A stretch of 64,000 nucleotides of DNA from Mageeibacillus sp. UBA6980 (GTDB lineage Bacteria > Bacillota > Clostridia > Saccharofermentanales > Saccharofermentanaceae): the NCBI GenBank assembly GCA_002450095.1, contig DJYK01000003.1, positions 1-64,000 on the forward strand, read 5' to 3'. Each line of letters starts with the position of its first letter. Position 1 is the stretch's first letter. A program made the position numbers and the translations under genes. This document shows, in pieces, positions 45,861-52,921 of this stretch. Below the pieces are notes generated by a model. The model did no database searches. It was not told where the DNA came from and saw only the letters and a list, made by a program, of their open reading frames with translations.

Positions 45861-46733
45861 TCATTCTGGAACGTTCAAATATATAGCAGGACGGACACCA
45901 TAAGCTTCGCTTACAAGCGCACTACCAAAGAGACCCCATCCAACACTACCATCGTAACCACCATACGCCGCATATTCATTGTTATCTCCCGGAGAACGAA
46001 GCCACCAAAAGCCACAATTCAAACCCACTGTATCTTCAGTATAGCCAAGAGATTCCCAATAATCAGTATAGTATTCGCTTGTTATCAACTTATTAAATAC
46101 GCCTTGATCTATTGCATACTGCGTCACTTCAGTTACGAGCTCCTGAAAGTACCCATATTCTCCATCCCAGAAATCATATTCATAATTGTCAAATATTTCT
46201 TCAACACTTAAGCAGAACACTTTATCCTCGGTATCGTTACCACCTTCAGTTTCGAATTCTGCATTATCGGGATTGGAAAGTATCACTGTTAATATCTGAT
46301 TTTGTTCAGATTCATCGAATGCCGCATTGTAAAAATCGTTATTGAGCCATTCTCTCAAACTACAACTCTCCCATGTTACTTCAGTATCCTCTGTATTATA
46401 AGGCTGACAATCAAGAATAAACCTACTTATAAGAAGTATCCTACCTTCTTCTTCAGAAACAACTTCCCATTCGATTGGTTCCGGACCGTTACTGACATCA
46501 CCATCTTGTTCATATCTTCCAAATTCAATATATTCAGAAGTTGGCTCTGAAGTTGGAATAGTTGCGTTTGTAGGTTCAGGTGTCGGAGTATTTGTCGCTT
46601 CCGACATTGTCTCAACTATAGTCTCTTCCTCTAACCCTGCTATAGTTTCATCTGTTTTTTTGTTGTTGCTGCATGCAGAAAGAATAACAGCAGAAACAAC
46701 AGCAATGGAAATCACTTTTACTAATCTATTCAT
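45861..46733 (-). CDS. DUF6273 lipoprotein (operon B, third gene)
   Basis: 290 residues. A lipoprotein signal (VVSAVILSACSNN, Cys at about 21) leads to an acidic Thr/Pro linker (residues 22-65) and a DUF6273 domain. The domain runs from IEFGRYEQDGDVSNGPEPIEWEVV through SCSLREWLNNDFYNAAFDE and VFCLSVEEIFDNY to CGFWWLRSPG and VRPAIYLN at the very end. The domain resembles C-type-lectin-like modules of surface proteins; binding activity is inferred. The ATG at 46733 (GGAG six bases before) is preferred over an upstream TTG. It is 49 bases after its paralog. Confidence 0.8.
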   Translation of the reverse strand: MNRLVKVISIAVVSAVILSACSNNKKTDETIAGLEEETIVETMSEATNTPTPEPTNATIPTSEPTSEYIEFGRYEQDGDVSNGPEPIEWEVVSEEEGRILLISRFILDCQPYNTEDTEVTWESCSLREWLNNDFYNAAFDESEQNQILTVILSNPDNAEFETEGGNDTEDKVFCLSVEEIFDNYEYDFWDGEYGYFQELVTEVTQYAIDQGVFNKLITSEYYTDYWESLGYTEDTVGLNCGFWWLRSPGDNNEYAAYGGYDGSVGWGLFGSALVSEAYGVRPAIYLNVPE

Positions 46734-46782
46734 ATGTATCTCCAATAACTATTCACAAAACAACAATAGTAACAACTTTTGA

Positions 46783-47673
46783 TCACTGAGTACTCAAATA
46801 CAAGGCTGGACGCACGGCCACGTCCTGACCAAATACATACCAGCCAGATCGCCATCCCGTACAGCCAACAACGTTAACTGTACATGCATAGGTGTTACCA
46901 TCACTACCCGGTGATCTAAGCCACCAATATCCGCTATGAATACCAATAATATCTTCCGTTAGGCCTAATGATTGCATGTTTTCTGAGTAATATGCATCAG
47001 CGGTAATCTCCACCTCAAGAGCACCTCTATCAACCGCATAAGGTGTAACTTCTGTGATAAGATCTTGACAAAAACCGTAATGATCATTGGGGTTATCTTC
47101 ATTCCAATTATTAATTGTATAATTCGCTAATATTTCATCAACACTTAAACAAAATATCTGATCTACGGTATCATTTCCGCCCTCTGTACCACTAAGTGGA
47201 TGATCTGAGTTCGTAATCGTAGTTTCTAATATTTGATCTCGTTCAGCATTGCTGAATGCAGTATTAATAAAATCATCGTTAAGCCAAGATCTCAATGAAC
47301 AGGTTTCCCACGTCACATCTGTTTGTTCGATGTTATATTGTTGATAATCCAATATATATCTACTCACTAACAGCATCCTACCGTCTTCTTCGGAGACAAT
47401 CTCCCATTCAATAGGTTCAGGACCATTATCGAGATTACCATCCTGTTCATAGCGACCAAATACTATGTAGTCTCCATCAATACTATAAACCGTAGGTGTA
47501 GGTGTCGGCGTGTTTGTAGGCTCTGGTGTAGGTGTCGCTTCAGCCGTTGTCTCAATAACAGTTTCTTCATCTGACGGAACAACGGTTTCATCTGTCTTAC
47601 TGCTGTTACTACAAGCAGAAAGCAATACTACCGACGCGATTACAACTGAAACTGTTTTATCTAATCTATTCAT
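46783..47673 (-). CDS. DUF6273 lipoprotein (operon B, second gene)
   Basis: 296 residues, a paralog of its downstream neighbour. The lipoprotein signal reads VVLLSACSNSSK, the linker is EATPTPEPTNTPTPTPTVYS, and the DUF6273 domain shows IVFGRYEQDGNLDNGPEPIE, SLRSWLNDDFINTAFSNAER, IFCLSVDEILANY, SGYWWLRSPG and VRPALYLSTQ. The stretch between the last two motifs has almost no similarity to the paralogs, whereas the rest aligns well. GGAG lies six bases before the ATG; 15 bases separate it from the gene before. Confidence 0.82.
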   Translation of the reverse strand: MNRLDKTVSVVIASVVLLSACSNSSKTDETVVPSDEETVIETTAEATPTPEPTNTPTPTPTVYSIDGDYIVFGRYEQDGNLDNGPEPIEWEIVSEEDGRMLLVSRYILDYQQYNIEQTDVTWETCSLRSWLNDDFINTAFSNAERDQILETTITNSDHPLSGTEGGNDTVDQIFCLSVDEILANYTINNWNEDNPNDHYGFCQDLITEVTPYAVDRGALEVEITADAYYSENMQSLGLTEDIIGIHSGYWWLRSPGSDGNTYACTVNVVGCTGWRSGWYVFGQDVAVRPALYLSTQ

Positions 47674-47688
47674 ATGCAGCTCCGATAA

Positions 47689-48405
47689 CTATTCCATTGC
47701 TACGAAAGCATCGTAAATCGCCTGGAGGCCTTCGTATTCAGGTGCATTTTGCCAATCATCTGTTAACGTAGGCCAGTCAGTAGAAAAATCATAGGCTGTA
47801 ATTCTTAACACAAATCGATCATTAACAGCAGCATATGTATATTCATAGGACTCTATCTCATACTCATCATCAGGTCCGGGAACCCACCCTGGTTCATGAA
47901 CCACGGTTATACCACCTTCGATACCAAGTGCTTCATAGACAGTTAATGGTTGGTTAGATTGAGCTTCATTATATGCTTCAGAATCATACTCCAACTCGTA
48001 TATATAAATATGAGGGCTATATGTGAGCGCTGCTCCCTGTTCAATAATCCCAAACTCATCACCAGCAACAAACCCACGATCAAAGTTCTCATCTATGTCG
48101 CCATGGATGAAGCGATAACTATAACCTGATGGATGACTTACTAAATATCCTTCATCAACCGCCACCTGTTCCAACTCATCCATAACATCATCGATTGACA
48201 TTTCCGAGATACTCGGCTCCGGTGTTGGAGTAGGTGTATCGGTCGGCTCTGGTGTAGGCGTCGCTTCAGCCGTTGTCTCCACAACACGCTCTTCCTGTGT
48301 CTCTGCTATAGCTCCGTCTGACTTTTCGCTGTTGCTGCAAGCAGTAAACAAGATTGCGCCAGAAAGTATTAGTAATGCAGTAGATAGCACAATAATCCGT
48401 TTCAT
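47689..48405 (-). CDS. Lipoprotein with unknown domain B (operon B, first gene)
   Basis: 238 residues. The signal peptide and linker (MKRIIVLSTALLILSGAILF, TACSNSEKSD, EATPTPEPTDTPTPTPEPS) closely match those of the DUF6273 gene at 49.5-50.3 kb. The C-terminal domain instead matches the protein at 48.8-49.5 kb: a DVMDELEQVAVDEG helix, FDRGFVAGDEFG, Y-rich strands, and a C-terminal Trp/Asp helix. No named family recognised. The ATG at 48405 has GGAGG eight bases before and follows the structured leader. It looks like a hybrid made by recombination in the linker. Confidence 0.75.
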   Translation of the reverse strand: MKRIIVLSTALLILSGAILFTACSNSEKSDGAIAETQEERVVETTAEATPTPEPTDTPTPTPEPSISEMSIDDVMDELEQVAVDEGYLVSHPSGYSYRFIHGDIDENFDRGFVAGDEFGIIEQGAALTYSPHIYIYELEYDSEAYNEAQSNQPLTVYEALGIEGGITVVHEPGWVPGPDDEYEIESYEYTYAAVNDRFVLRITAYDFSTDWPTLTDDWQNAPEYEGLQAIYDAFVAME

Positions 48406-48423
48406 AATTAATACCTCCACAAC

Positions 48424-48570
48424 AAAAAAAGTGCGGCAACCGAAGCTACCGCACCGAAAATCGCCAGCCTCGATTGCTGCGACACAATTCCGTCAAAGGA
48501 TGATGGAAAAGAGACTGACGTTTTTACCGAACGTCAGACACCCTTTGACGATATAAAAATGTGTCGCACC
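48424..48570 (-). ncRNA. Riboswitch-like attenuator leader, copy 1
   Basis: On the minus-strand transcript, helix P1 (TGCGACACA 48568-48560 with TGTGTCGCA 48486-48478) encloses P2 (CGTCAAAGG 48550-48542 with CCTTTGACG 48499-48491). P2 encloses P3 (CTGACGTT 48537-48530 with AACGTCAG 48522-48515). A 10 bp alternative pairing joins 48511-48520 with 48462-48471 and would compete with P3. Then comes an intrinsic terminator: GTGCGGTAGC and GTTGCCGCAC around a TTCG loop (48431-48454) and seven U (48424-48430). The terminator ends six bases before the GGAGG of the first lipoprotein gene. No known riboswitch class recognised. Confidence 0.75.
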
Positions 48571-48688
48571 TTCATTCTATTACGATTCTTCTGGAAAAAC
48601 AGGGTTCAGTAGGACTGTTTACAAAGAATTAACGTGACAACTCACACGAGTGTGAATGCTATTGAAAAAGTTAAAAAGTCTGGCAAAC
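48571..48688. promoter_or_regulatory. Region upstream of leader copy 1, probable promoter
   Basis: Minus-strand TAATAGAAT stands just before the leader in both copies and may hold the -10. A block around 48605-48645 (containing ACAAAGAATTAAC on the plus strand) is also conserved between the two copies and likely carries further promoter elements. No gene was seen. Confidence 0.45.
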
Positions 48689-48723
48689 AAAAAGGAAACC
48701 AATTTCACAAAATCGGTTTCCTT
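48689..48723 (-). terminator. Terminator of lipoprotein operon A
   Basis: Minus strand: AAGGAAACCGATT pairs with AATTGGTTTCCTT (one G-U), followed by TTTTG. It is homologous to the hairpin ending operon B. The changes keep the stem paired only when read as minus-strand RNA (C-A on the plus strand becomes G-U). Confidence 0.8.
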
Positions 48724-48813
48724 CGATTGTGCATTCTACACAGTTATATCCATGGACAACTCAATGTATCTTCAGAATATCCAAGAGGTTCCTAACAAGT
48801 ACAGAAAAATCGT

Positions 48814-49485
48814 TTACCCTAAATTACTAAAAATATCGCATATGGTCTGCGCCCCATCATGCCATTCATCCAATTCATCACCTGCCGTGTCATAATCAAA
48901 ACAGTAAATTTGTAATAAATACTGGCCATTATATGCATCAAATGAAAACGTTGATTCTATGTATTCTCCGTTTCTCAAGTCTTGCTCATAATAAATAATG
49001 GGTTCGTTAGAATAGAGTTCATGATATGCCTCTGATTCTTCATCTAATTCAGTTACGATAATGGAAATAGTGGTATGAGATATCACATCCGTACCTGGGC
49101 CACCATTAACACCTCCCATTATCACACAACGTCTAATAAAACCTCGCTCAAAATCTCTTAAATCATCAGCATCACTATAGTCCCAATAGTATATTGCGTC
49201 ATCCCAATCGCCATTTAACCCCTCGTCTATAAGCGCCTGATATAATACATCTACGACGTCCTCCAAAGTTTGGTCAATAACTTCCGGAATCGGCATCGGT
49301 TCCGAAGTTGGAGTAGGCGTGTTTGTAGGCTCTGGTGTAGGTGTCGGTTCAACCGTTGTCTCAACAGTCGCTTCTTCCTCGGGTTCCATGGCTGATGTTT
49401 CTGTTGTACCACTGTTACATGACGCAAATAGAAGCATTATTGATGTTGCAGCAATAATACCAATGAGATTTTTATTGTTTTTCAT
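48814..49485 (-). CDS. Lipoprotein with unknown domain B (operon A, second gene)
   Basis: 223 residues. The lipoprotein signal (IMLLFASCNSG, Cys at about 22) is followed by a TP linker (ETTVEPTPTPEPTNTPTPTS) and a domain (about 75-223) shared with the gene at 47.7-48.4 kb: DVVDVLYQALIDEGLNG, FERGFIRRCVIMGG, ISIIVTELDEESEAYHELYS, and a final AQTICDIFSNLG helix. No named family recognised. The ATG at 49485 (AAGGA seven bases before) is preferred to one two codons upstream. It lies 21 bases after the DUF6273 gene. Confidence 0.72.
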   Translation of the reverse strand: MKNNKNLIGIIAATSIMLLFASCNSGTTETSAMEPEEEATVETTVEPTPTPEPTNTPTPTSEPMPIPEVIDQTLEDVVDVLYQALIDEGLNGDWDDAIYYWDYSDADDLRDFERGFIRRCVIMGGVNGGPGTDVISHTTISIIVTELDEESEAYHELYSNEPIIYYEQDLRNGEYIESTFSFDAYNGQYLLQIYCFDYDTAGDELDEWHDGAQTICDIFSNLG

Positions 49486-49506
49486 AAGCATATCCTTTCT
49501 TGCTCA

Positions 49507-50331
49507 TTATTGATTATTAAGATACAAAGCGGGGCGAACACCGAGAAGACCCTCACAAGAGAAACAACCTAAGTACCAGGCATCGCGATCGCTTACTCCA
49601 TACGGGGAGCGTCCGTCGAAAACCCCCGGAGAACGAAGCCACCAATCGCCGCAACCAGTGTTTTCGTTAATCCATGCACCCTGCTCGATTGCAAACTGTG
49701 TAGGCTCTACTATTAGCCCGTGGACATATACATATTGATCATCTTCAGACCATTCTTCATAGTCATAATTATCATATACTTCTTCTTCACTTAGGCAGAA
49801 CACTCTATCTTCTGTATCATTCCCACCTTCAATTCCAGCATTATTGGGATTGGAATCATTATCTGGATTGGAATTTGTCACAGTTAATATCTGTTCTAGT
49901 TCTGAGGCATTAAATGCTGTGTTAAGAAAGTCTTCATTAAGCCATATTCTTAAACTGCAGGTCTCCCATGTAACATCTGTACACGCTGTGTTGTAAGGTT
50001 TACAATCCAGAATATACCTGCTGATAAGAAGCATCCTACCATCTTCTTCCCTGACTATCTCCCACTCGATAGGTTCAGGTCCATTATCAAGATTACCGTC
50101 CTGTTCATAGCGACCAAATACTATGTAGTCTCCATCAACACTATAAACCGTAGGTGTAGGTGTATTTGTAGGCTCAGGTGTAGGCGTTGCTTCAACCGTT
50201 GTTTCAACAACAGTTTCTTCCTGTGTTTCTGCTGTAGTTTCATCTGTTTTTTCGCTGTTGCTACATGCGGCAAACAAAATTGCGCTAGCAAGTATAACTA
50301 CTGCAGTAGCTAGCATCATAATCCGTTTCAT
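49507..50331 (-). CDS. DUF6273 lipoprotein (operon A, first gene)
   Basis: 274 residues. Signal and linker: MKRIMMLATAVVILASAILF, AACSNSEKTD, EATPTPEPTNTPTPTVYS. DUF6273 domain: IVFGRYEQDGNLDNGPEPIE, SLRIWLNEDFLNTAFNASEL, VFCLSEEEVYDNY, GDWWLRSPG, and VRPALYLNNQ at the C-terminus. The domain half is nearest to the gene at 46.8-47.7 kb, while the signal half is nearest to the gene at 47.7-48.4 kb. It is shorter than the paralogs because a segment before WWLRSPG is missing. GGAGG lies five bases before the ATG; the second copy of the attenuator leader precedes it. Confidence 0.82.
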   Translation of the reverse strand: MKRIMMLATAVVILASAILFAACSNSEKTDETTAETQEETVVETTVEATPTPEPTNTPTPTVYSVDGDYIVFGRYEQDGNLDNGPEPIEWEIVREEDGRMLLISRYILDCKPYNTACTDVTWETCSLRIWLNEDFLNTAFNASELEQILTVTNSNPDNDSNPNNAGIEGGNDTEDRVFCLSEEEVYDNYDYEEWSEDDQYVYVHGLIVEPTQFAIEQGAWINENTGCGDWWLRSPGVFDGRSPYGVSDRDAWYLGCFSCEGLLGVRPALYLNNQ

Positions 50332-50346
50332 AAAAACCTCCACAAC

Positions 50347-50490
50347 AAAAAAGTGCGGCAACCGAAGCTACCGCACCGAAAACCGTCAGCCTCGATTGCT
50401 GCGACGCAATTCCGTCAAAGGATGATGGAAAGAGACTGACGTTTTTACCTAACGTCAGACACCCTTTGACGATATAAAATTGTGTCGCAC
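50347..50490 (-). ncRNA. Riboswitch-like attenuator leader, copy 2
   Basis: It has the same architecture as copy 1: P1 50481-50489 with 50400-50408 (one mismatch), P2 50463-50471 with 50413-50421, P3 50451-50458 with 50436-50443, and the identical TTCG-loop terminator at 50353-50376 with six U. The alternative 10 bp helix is kept, with one U-G of copy 1 now U-A, and a small AATCG hairpin changes from A-U to G-U pairing. These substitutions favour the RNA being under selection rather than a recent passive copy. Confidence 0.75.
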
Positions 50491-50684
50491 CTTTATTCTA
50501 TTACGGTAATAATCCAAAAACATGGATCAATAAGACTGTTCACAAAGAATTAACACGACAATACTCAAGAGTAATTGCCGCATTTATAATACACGCGTCC
50601 AAATTGAAGCCTGCAGTTTGCTTTTCTCGAGCGTAGTTTGTTTGGGATGCGAAGATGGAGAGAGAATTACTTATGTATTAATTG
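50491..50684. promoter_or_regulatory. Region upstream of leader copy 2, probable promoter
   Basis: TAATAGAAT (minus strand) occurs next to the leader, and the ACAAAGAATTAAC block is shared with copy 1 near 50545. Beyond about 50580 the two copies no longer match. The remaining bases hold no recognised feature. Confidence 0.4.
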
Positions 50685-51188
50685 TCACCATACCCCGTTC
50701 GCGCACTTCTCCCATTCATATATACAGATCGAGATAAGGAGGATCGCACCGATCAGGATCATGATCCCTATAACGATATAAAGCCACATCAGGACCTTGC
50801 CGAACACGCTCTGCTTATACTTAACACGGACATAGATCATGATCGCCAATGCCGCGACCTCGGATCCTGTCGTTAGAAAACCGAAGATCGCCGACAGCGC
50901 TTCGCTTATCCCGGTGGGAATATCCGAACTGTTGATACCCATCATAATAAATGTGAAAACAAACGAAGCCACGAACATCAGCACAAGCGATATCACGCAA
51001 AGGATATTCGCTTTCTTGCGATCTTCAGGCGTGAAATCATCCGGTATATCGGAGTTTACGGGTGCCGGTTCAGGCAATGGCAAAGGTGAAGAAGGTGCGG
51101 GACGTGCCGCTCCGCATTCAGAACAAAACTTTCCGTTATTACCCTCGCGACCGCACCGCGGACATCTCCAAAGCTCATTGTTCTCCAT
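50685..51188 (-). CDS. Zinc-ribbon membrane protein
   Basis: 167 residues. An N-terminal zinc ribbon (WRCPRCGREGNNGKFCSECG, two CxxC pairs) is followed by a Pro-rich linker and three predicted membrane helices (about 67-90, 105-120 and 132-152). Such proteins are common in Clostridia and mostly uncharacterised. Its start lies 14 bases inside the end of the Lgt-like gene, and the set LacI-Lgt-like-zinc ribbon is tightly packed. Confidence 0.75.
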   Translation of the reverse strand: MENNELWRCPRCGREGNNGKFCSECGAARPAPSSPLPLPEPAPVNSDIPDDFTPEDRKKANILCVISLVLMFVASFVFTFIMMGINSSDIPTGISEALSAIFGFLTTGSEVAALAIMIYVRVKYKQSVFGKVLMWLYIVIGIMILIGAILLISICIYEWEKCANGVW

Positions 51189-51810
51189 TAGAATATACCT
51201 TCCTTCCGATTACAAAAACCGCTATTGCCATCCCCGCTCCGACCAACACAAGTATCTGATTCAAAGAAATCCTACCCGCCTGATGATCGAACCTTCCGAA
51301 TTCTACCGAGAATCTTACTATAAAAGACATAAGCATAGCAACAAAAGCCGATACCTTCTTGTTCTTCAAACATAGAAACAGAACAAGGGAAACTATGAAG
51401 ATAATCAAGAACAGAACCGACTCCACCTGCTGTATCGGAAAGCCGAATAATCTTCCGCCGCAGCACCCGGATGTCATACAGCCGATCTTCGAGACCGAGT
51501 ACATCAGAGGCGCTGATACGGCCCACGAGGACAGAAGTTCCGCGGGGTGATCTCTAAAGATAAATATACATACAGTAATCCCCGTAAGAAGTCCCGCGGC
51601 GGCACCGAGTCCCGATACTCCGAATTGCTTTCCGCCTGAAAATATAAATACCGACCATATCGCCATCAGCACTTCACAGAACACGATCATGAACGTTGAA
51701 TAAAGAATTGTCTGTTTCTTTACTCCCGATATCCTGCATAACAAAACGGCGCATATGGTTCCTGCGATCAGAGCCAGCAGGATAAAAAGCATGTACAGAT
51801 TGATCCTCAT
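51175..51810 (-). CDS. Lgt-like prolipoprotein diacylglyceryl transferase paralog
   Basis: 211 residues, about six membrane helices. The central SKIGCMTSGCCGG and following PIQQVES correspond to the GRxG...CC-G and HPxQLYE region of the Lgt-related family with a double Cys. The C-terminal SLNQILVL also fits. True Lgt attaches diacylglycerol to the lipobox Cys, but this protein is shorter and the key Arg of GRIGN is replaced (Ser-Lys), so activity is uncertain. The ATG at 51810 overlaps the LacI stop (ATGA). It lies next to a cluster of five lipoprotein genes. Confidence 0.6.
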   Translation of the reverse strand: MRINLYMLFILLALIAGTICAVLLCRISGVKKQTILYSTFMIVFCEVLMAIWSVFIFSGGKQFGVSGLGAAAGLLTGITVCIFIFRDHPAELLSSWAVSAPLMYSVSKIGCMTSGCCGGRLFGFPIQQVESVLFLIIFIVSLVLFLCLKNKKVSAFVAMLMSFIVRFSVEFGRFDHQAGRISLNQILVLVGAGMAIAVFVIGRKVYSNGEQ

Positions 51811-52802
51811 ATACCCGCACAAGAACTGCGCTTTACCATCGTGCAGGGGATCAGGACCTTAAGCGGGGTCTTGATGTCGAGGTTCCCCGCGACATAAACG
51901 AGGTTCGCGCCGTGCTGTCCCATGTCATAAGCGGGCGCATGCATCGTGGTCAAAGGAGGTTCCGTAAATCCGCTCATCTCATCGTCATTAATGCTAATTA
52001 CCGATATATCTTCGGGGATGCTTAAGCCCTTTTCCTTTATCGCTTTCATGGCGCCCACCGCGATCGCATCCGATGCGGCGAAAACCGCCGTAAGCTCCTC
52101 CTTCGAGTCCAGAAGATCCTGCATCATCTTATATCCGGAAGACAGACTGAACTCATCTTCTCTCATAAGCCCCGAATAAGGGTACTTGTTACGCTTCATA
52201 AACTTAACATACGCCTTGCGCCTCTCATCCTCGATAACCTCGGATCCGGAAGCATATTCTATACCTCCGAGATACGCGATCTTACTGTGACCCAACGACT
52301 TAAGATGATCGAGTGCCTCTTTGGCTGCCGTGTAAAGATCTATTGTAAGTGTGGTAACCTCAGGGTGTTCCGTTACCATATCGAGAAAGACGATATTCGA
52401 TTTAAACTTAATAAGTTTATCGGCATCTTTCTTTCCGAACTTTCCAACGCAGACGAGACCGTCACAATCCTTTAAGGTATCCATATAATCAGTATCGGTC
52501 CTGTATGCACGCACGATGCGTATGGAGTTCTTTACACAGAAATCTTCAACTCCTCTTCTTATTCGAAGATAGTATTCGTCTTCAAGTTCCTGCTTGGCAG
52601 AGAACCACTGCAATATGCCGAGCGTAAACGACGCTTTGCTCTTAGCCCCGCCCTTCTTCACATAATTCAACTTCTTCGCAGTATCGAAGACCTTTCTTCT
52701 GGTCTCTTCAGTTACCTGCAAAGCTTTATCGTTATTTAATATCCTGGACACCGATGCCGGTGACAGTCCGCATTCTCTTGCAATGTCTCTAATCGTAGCC
52801 AT
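51807..52802 (-). CDS. LacI-family repressor, probable galactose regulator
   Basis: 331 residues. It starts MATIRDIARECGLSPASVSR with the hinge-helix ILNNDKALQVTEETRRKVFD. The periplasmic-binding-like core includes GLVCVGKFGKKDADKL and VFAASDAIAVGAMKAI. It is divergent from galK, and the shared 119-base space contains GTTTACTAAAC palindromes overlapping the galK promoter, so it probably represses galK-galT and itself. Similar family members respond to galactose or related sugars. Confidence 0.88.
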   Translation of the reverse strand: MATIRDIARECGLSPASVSRILNNDKALQVTEETRRKVFDTAKKLNYVKKGGAKSKASFTLGILQWFSAKQELEDEYYLRIRRGVEDFCVKNSIRIVRAYRTDTDYMDTLKDCDGLVCVGKFGKKDADKLIKFKSNIVFLDMVTEHPEVTTLTIDLYTAAKEALDHLKSLGHSKIAYLGGIEYASGSEVIEDERRKAYVKFMKRNKYPYSGLMREDEFSLSSGYKMMQDLLDSKEELTAVFAASDAIAVGAMKAIKEKGLSIPEDISVISINDDEMSGFTEPPLTTMHAPAYDMGQHGANLVYVAGNLDIKTPLKVLIPCTMVKRSSCAGI

Positions 52803-52823
52803 GAACTAGATTCTAACAGTTCG

Positions 52824-52896
52824 GTAAACTTTTGTCAGCAATTTTAGTAAACATTAAGTAAACAACATTGACAGTTTACTAAACAGAGTTTATCAT
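52824..52896 (+). promoter_or_regulatory. galK promoter with LacI-type operators
   Basis: TTGACA (52868-52873), 17 bases, then TATCAT (52891-52896): a strong sigma-A promoter. The spacer holds the perfect palindrome GTTTACTAAAC (52874-52884). A near copy, TTTTAGTAAAC (52842-52852), has its centre 32 bp upstream, about three helical turns. GTAAAC half-sites also occur at 52824-52829 and 52858-52863. Binding at the spacer site would block polymerase. Confidence 0.75.
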
Positions 52897-52921
52897 AGAA
52901 CCACATAAAGGAGGAATCCGC

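Noticed and set aside
45810..46211. A 133-codon plus-strand frame
   Set aside because: It is antisense to the DUF6273 lipoprotein gene, with no start signal and a composition that mirrors the real gene.
45861..50331. A diversity-generating retroelement
   Set aside because: No reverse transcriptase, accessory gene or template repeat is found in the window; only the variable-loop pattern is suggestive.
48424..50490. Leader as a c-di-GMP riboswitch, suggested by the GGDEF gene in the window
   Set aside because: The conserved bases of class I and class II c-di-GMP aptamers as I know them are not present; the helix order also differs.
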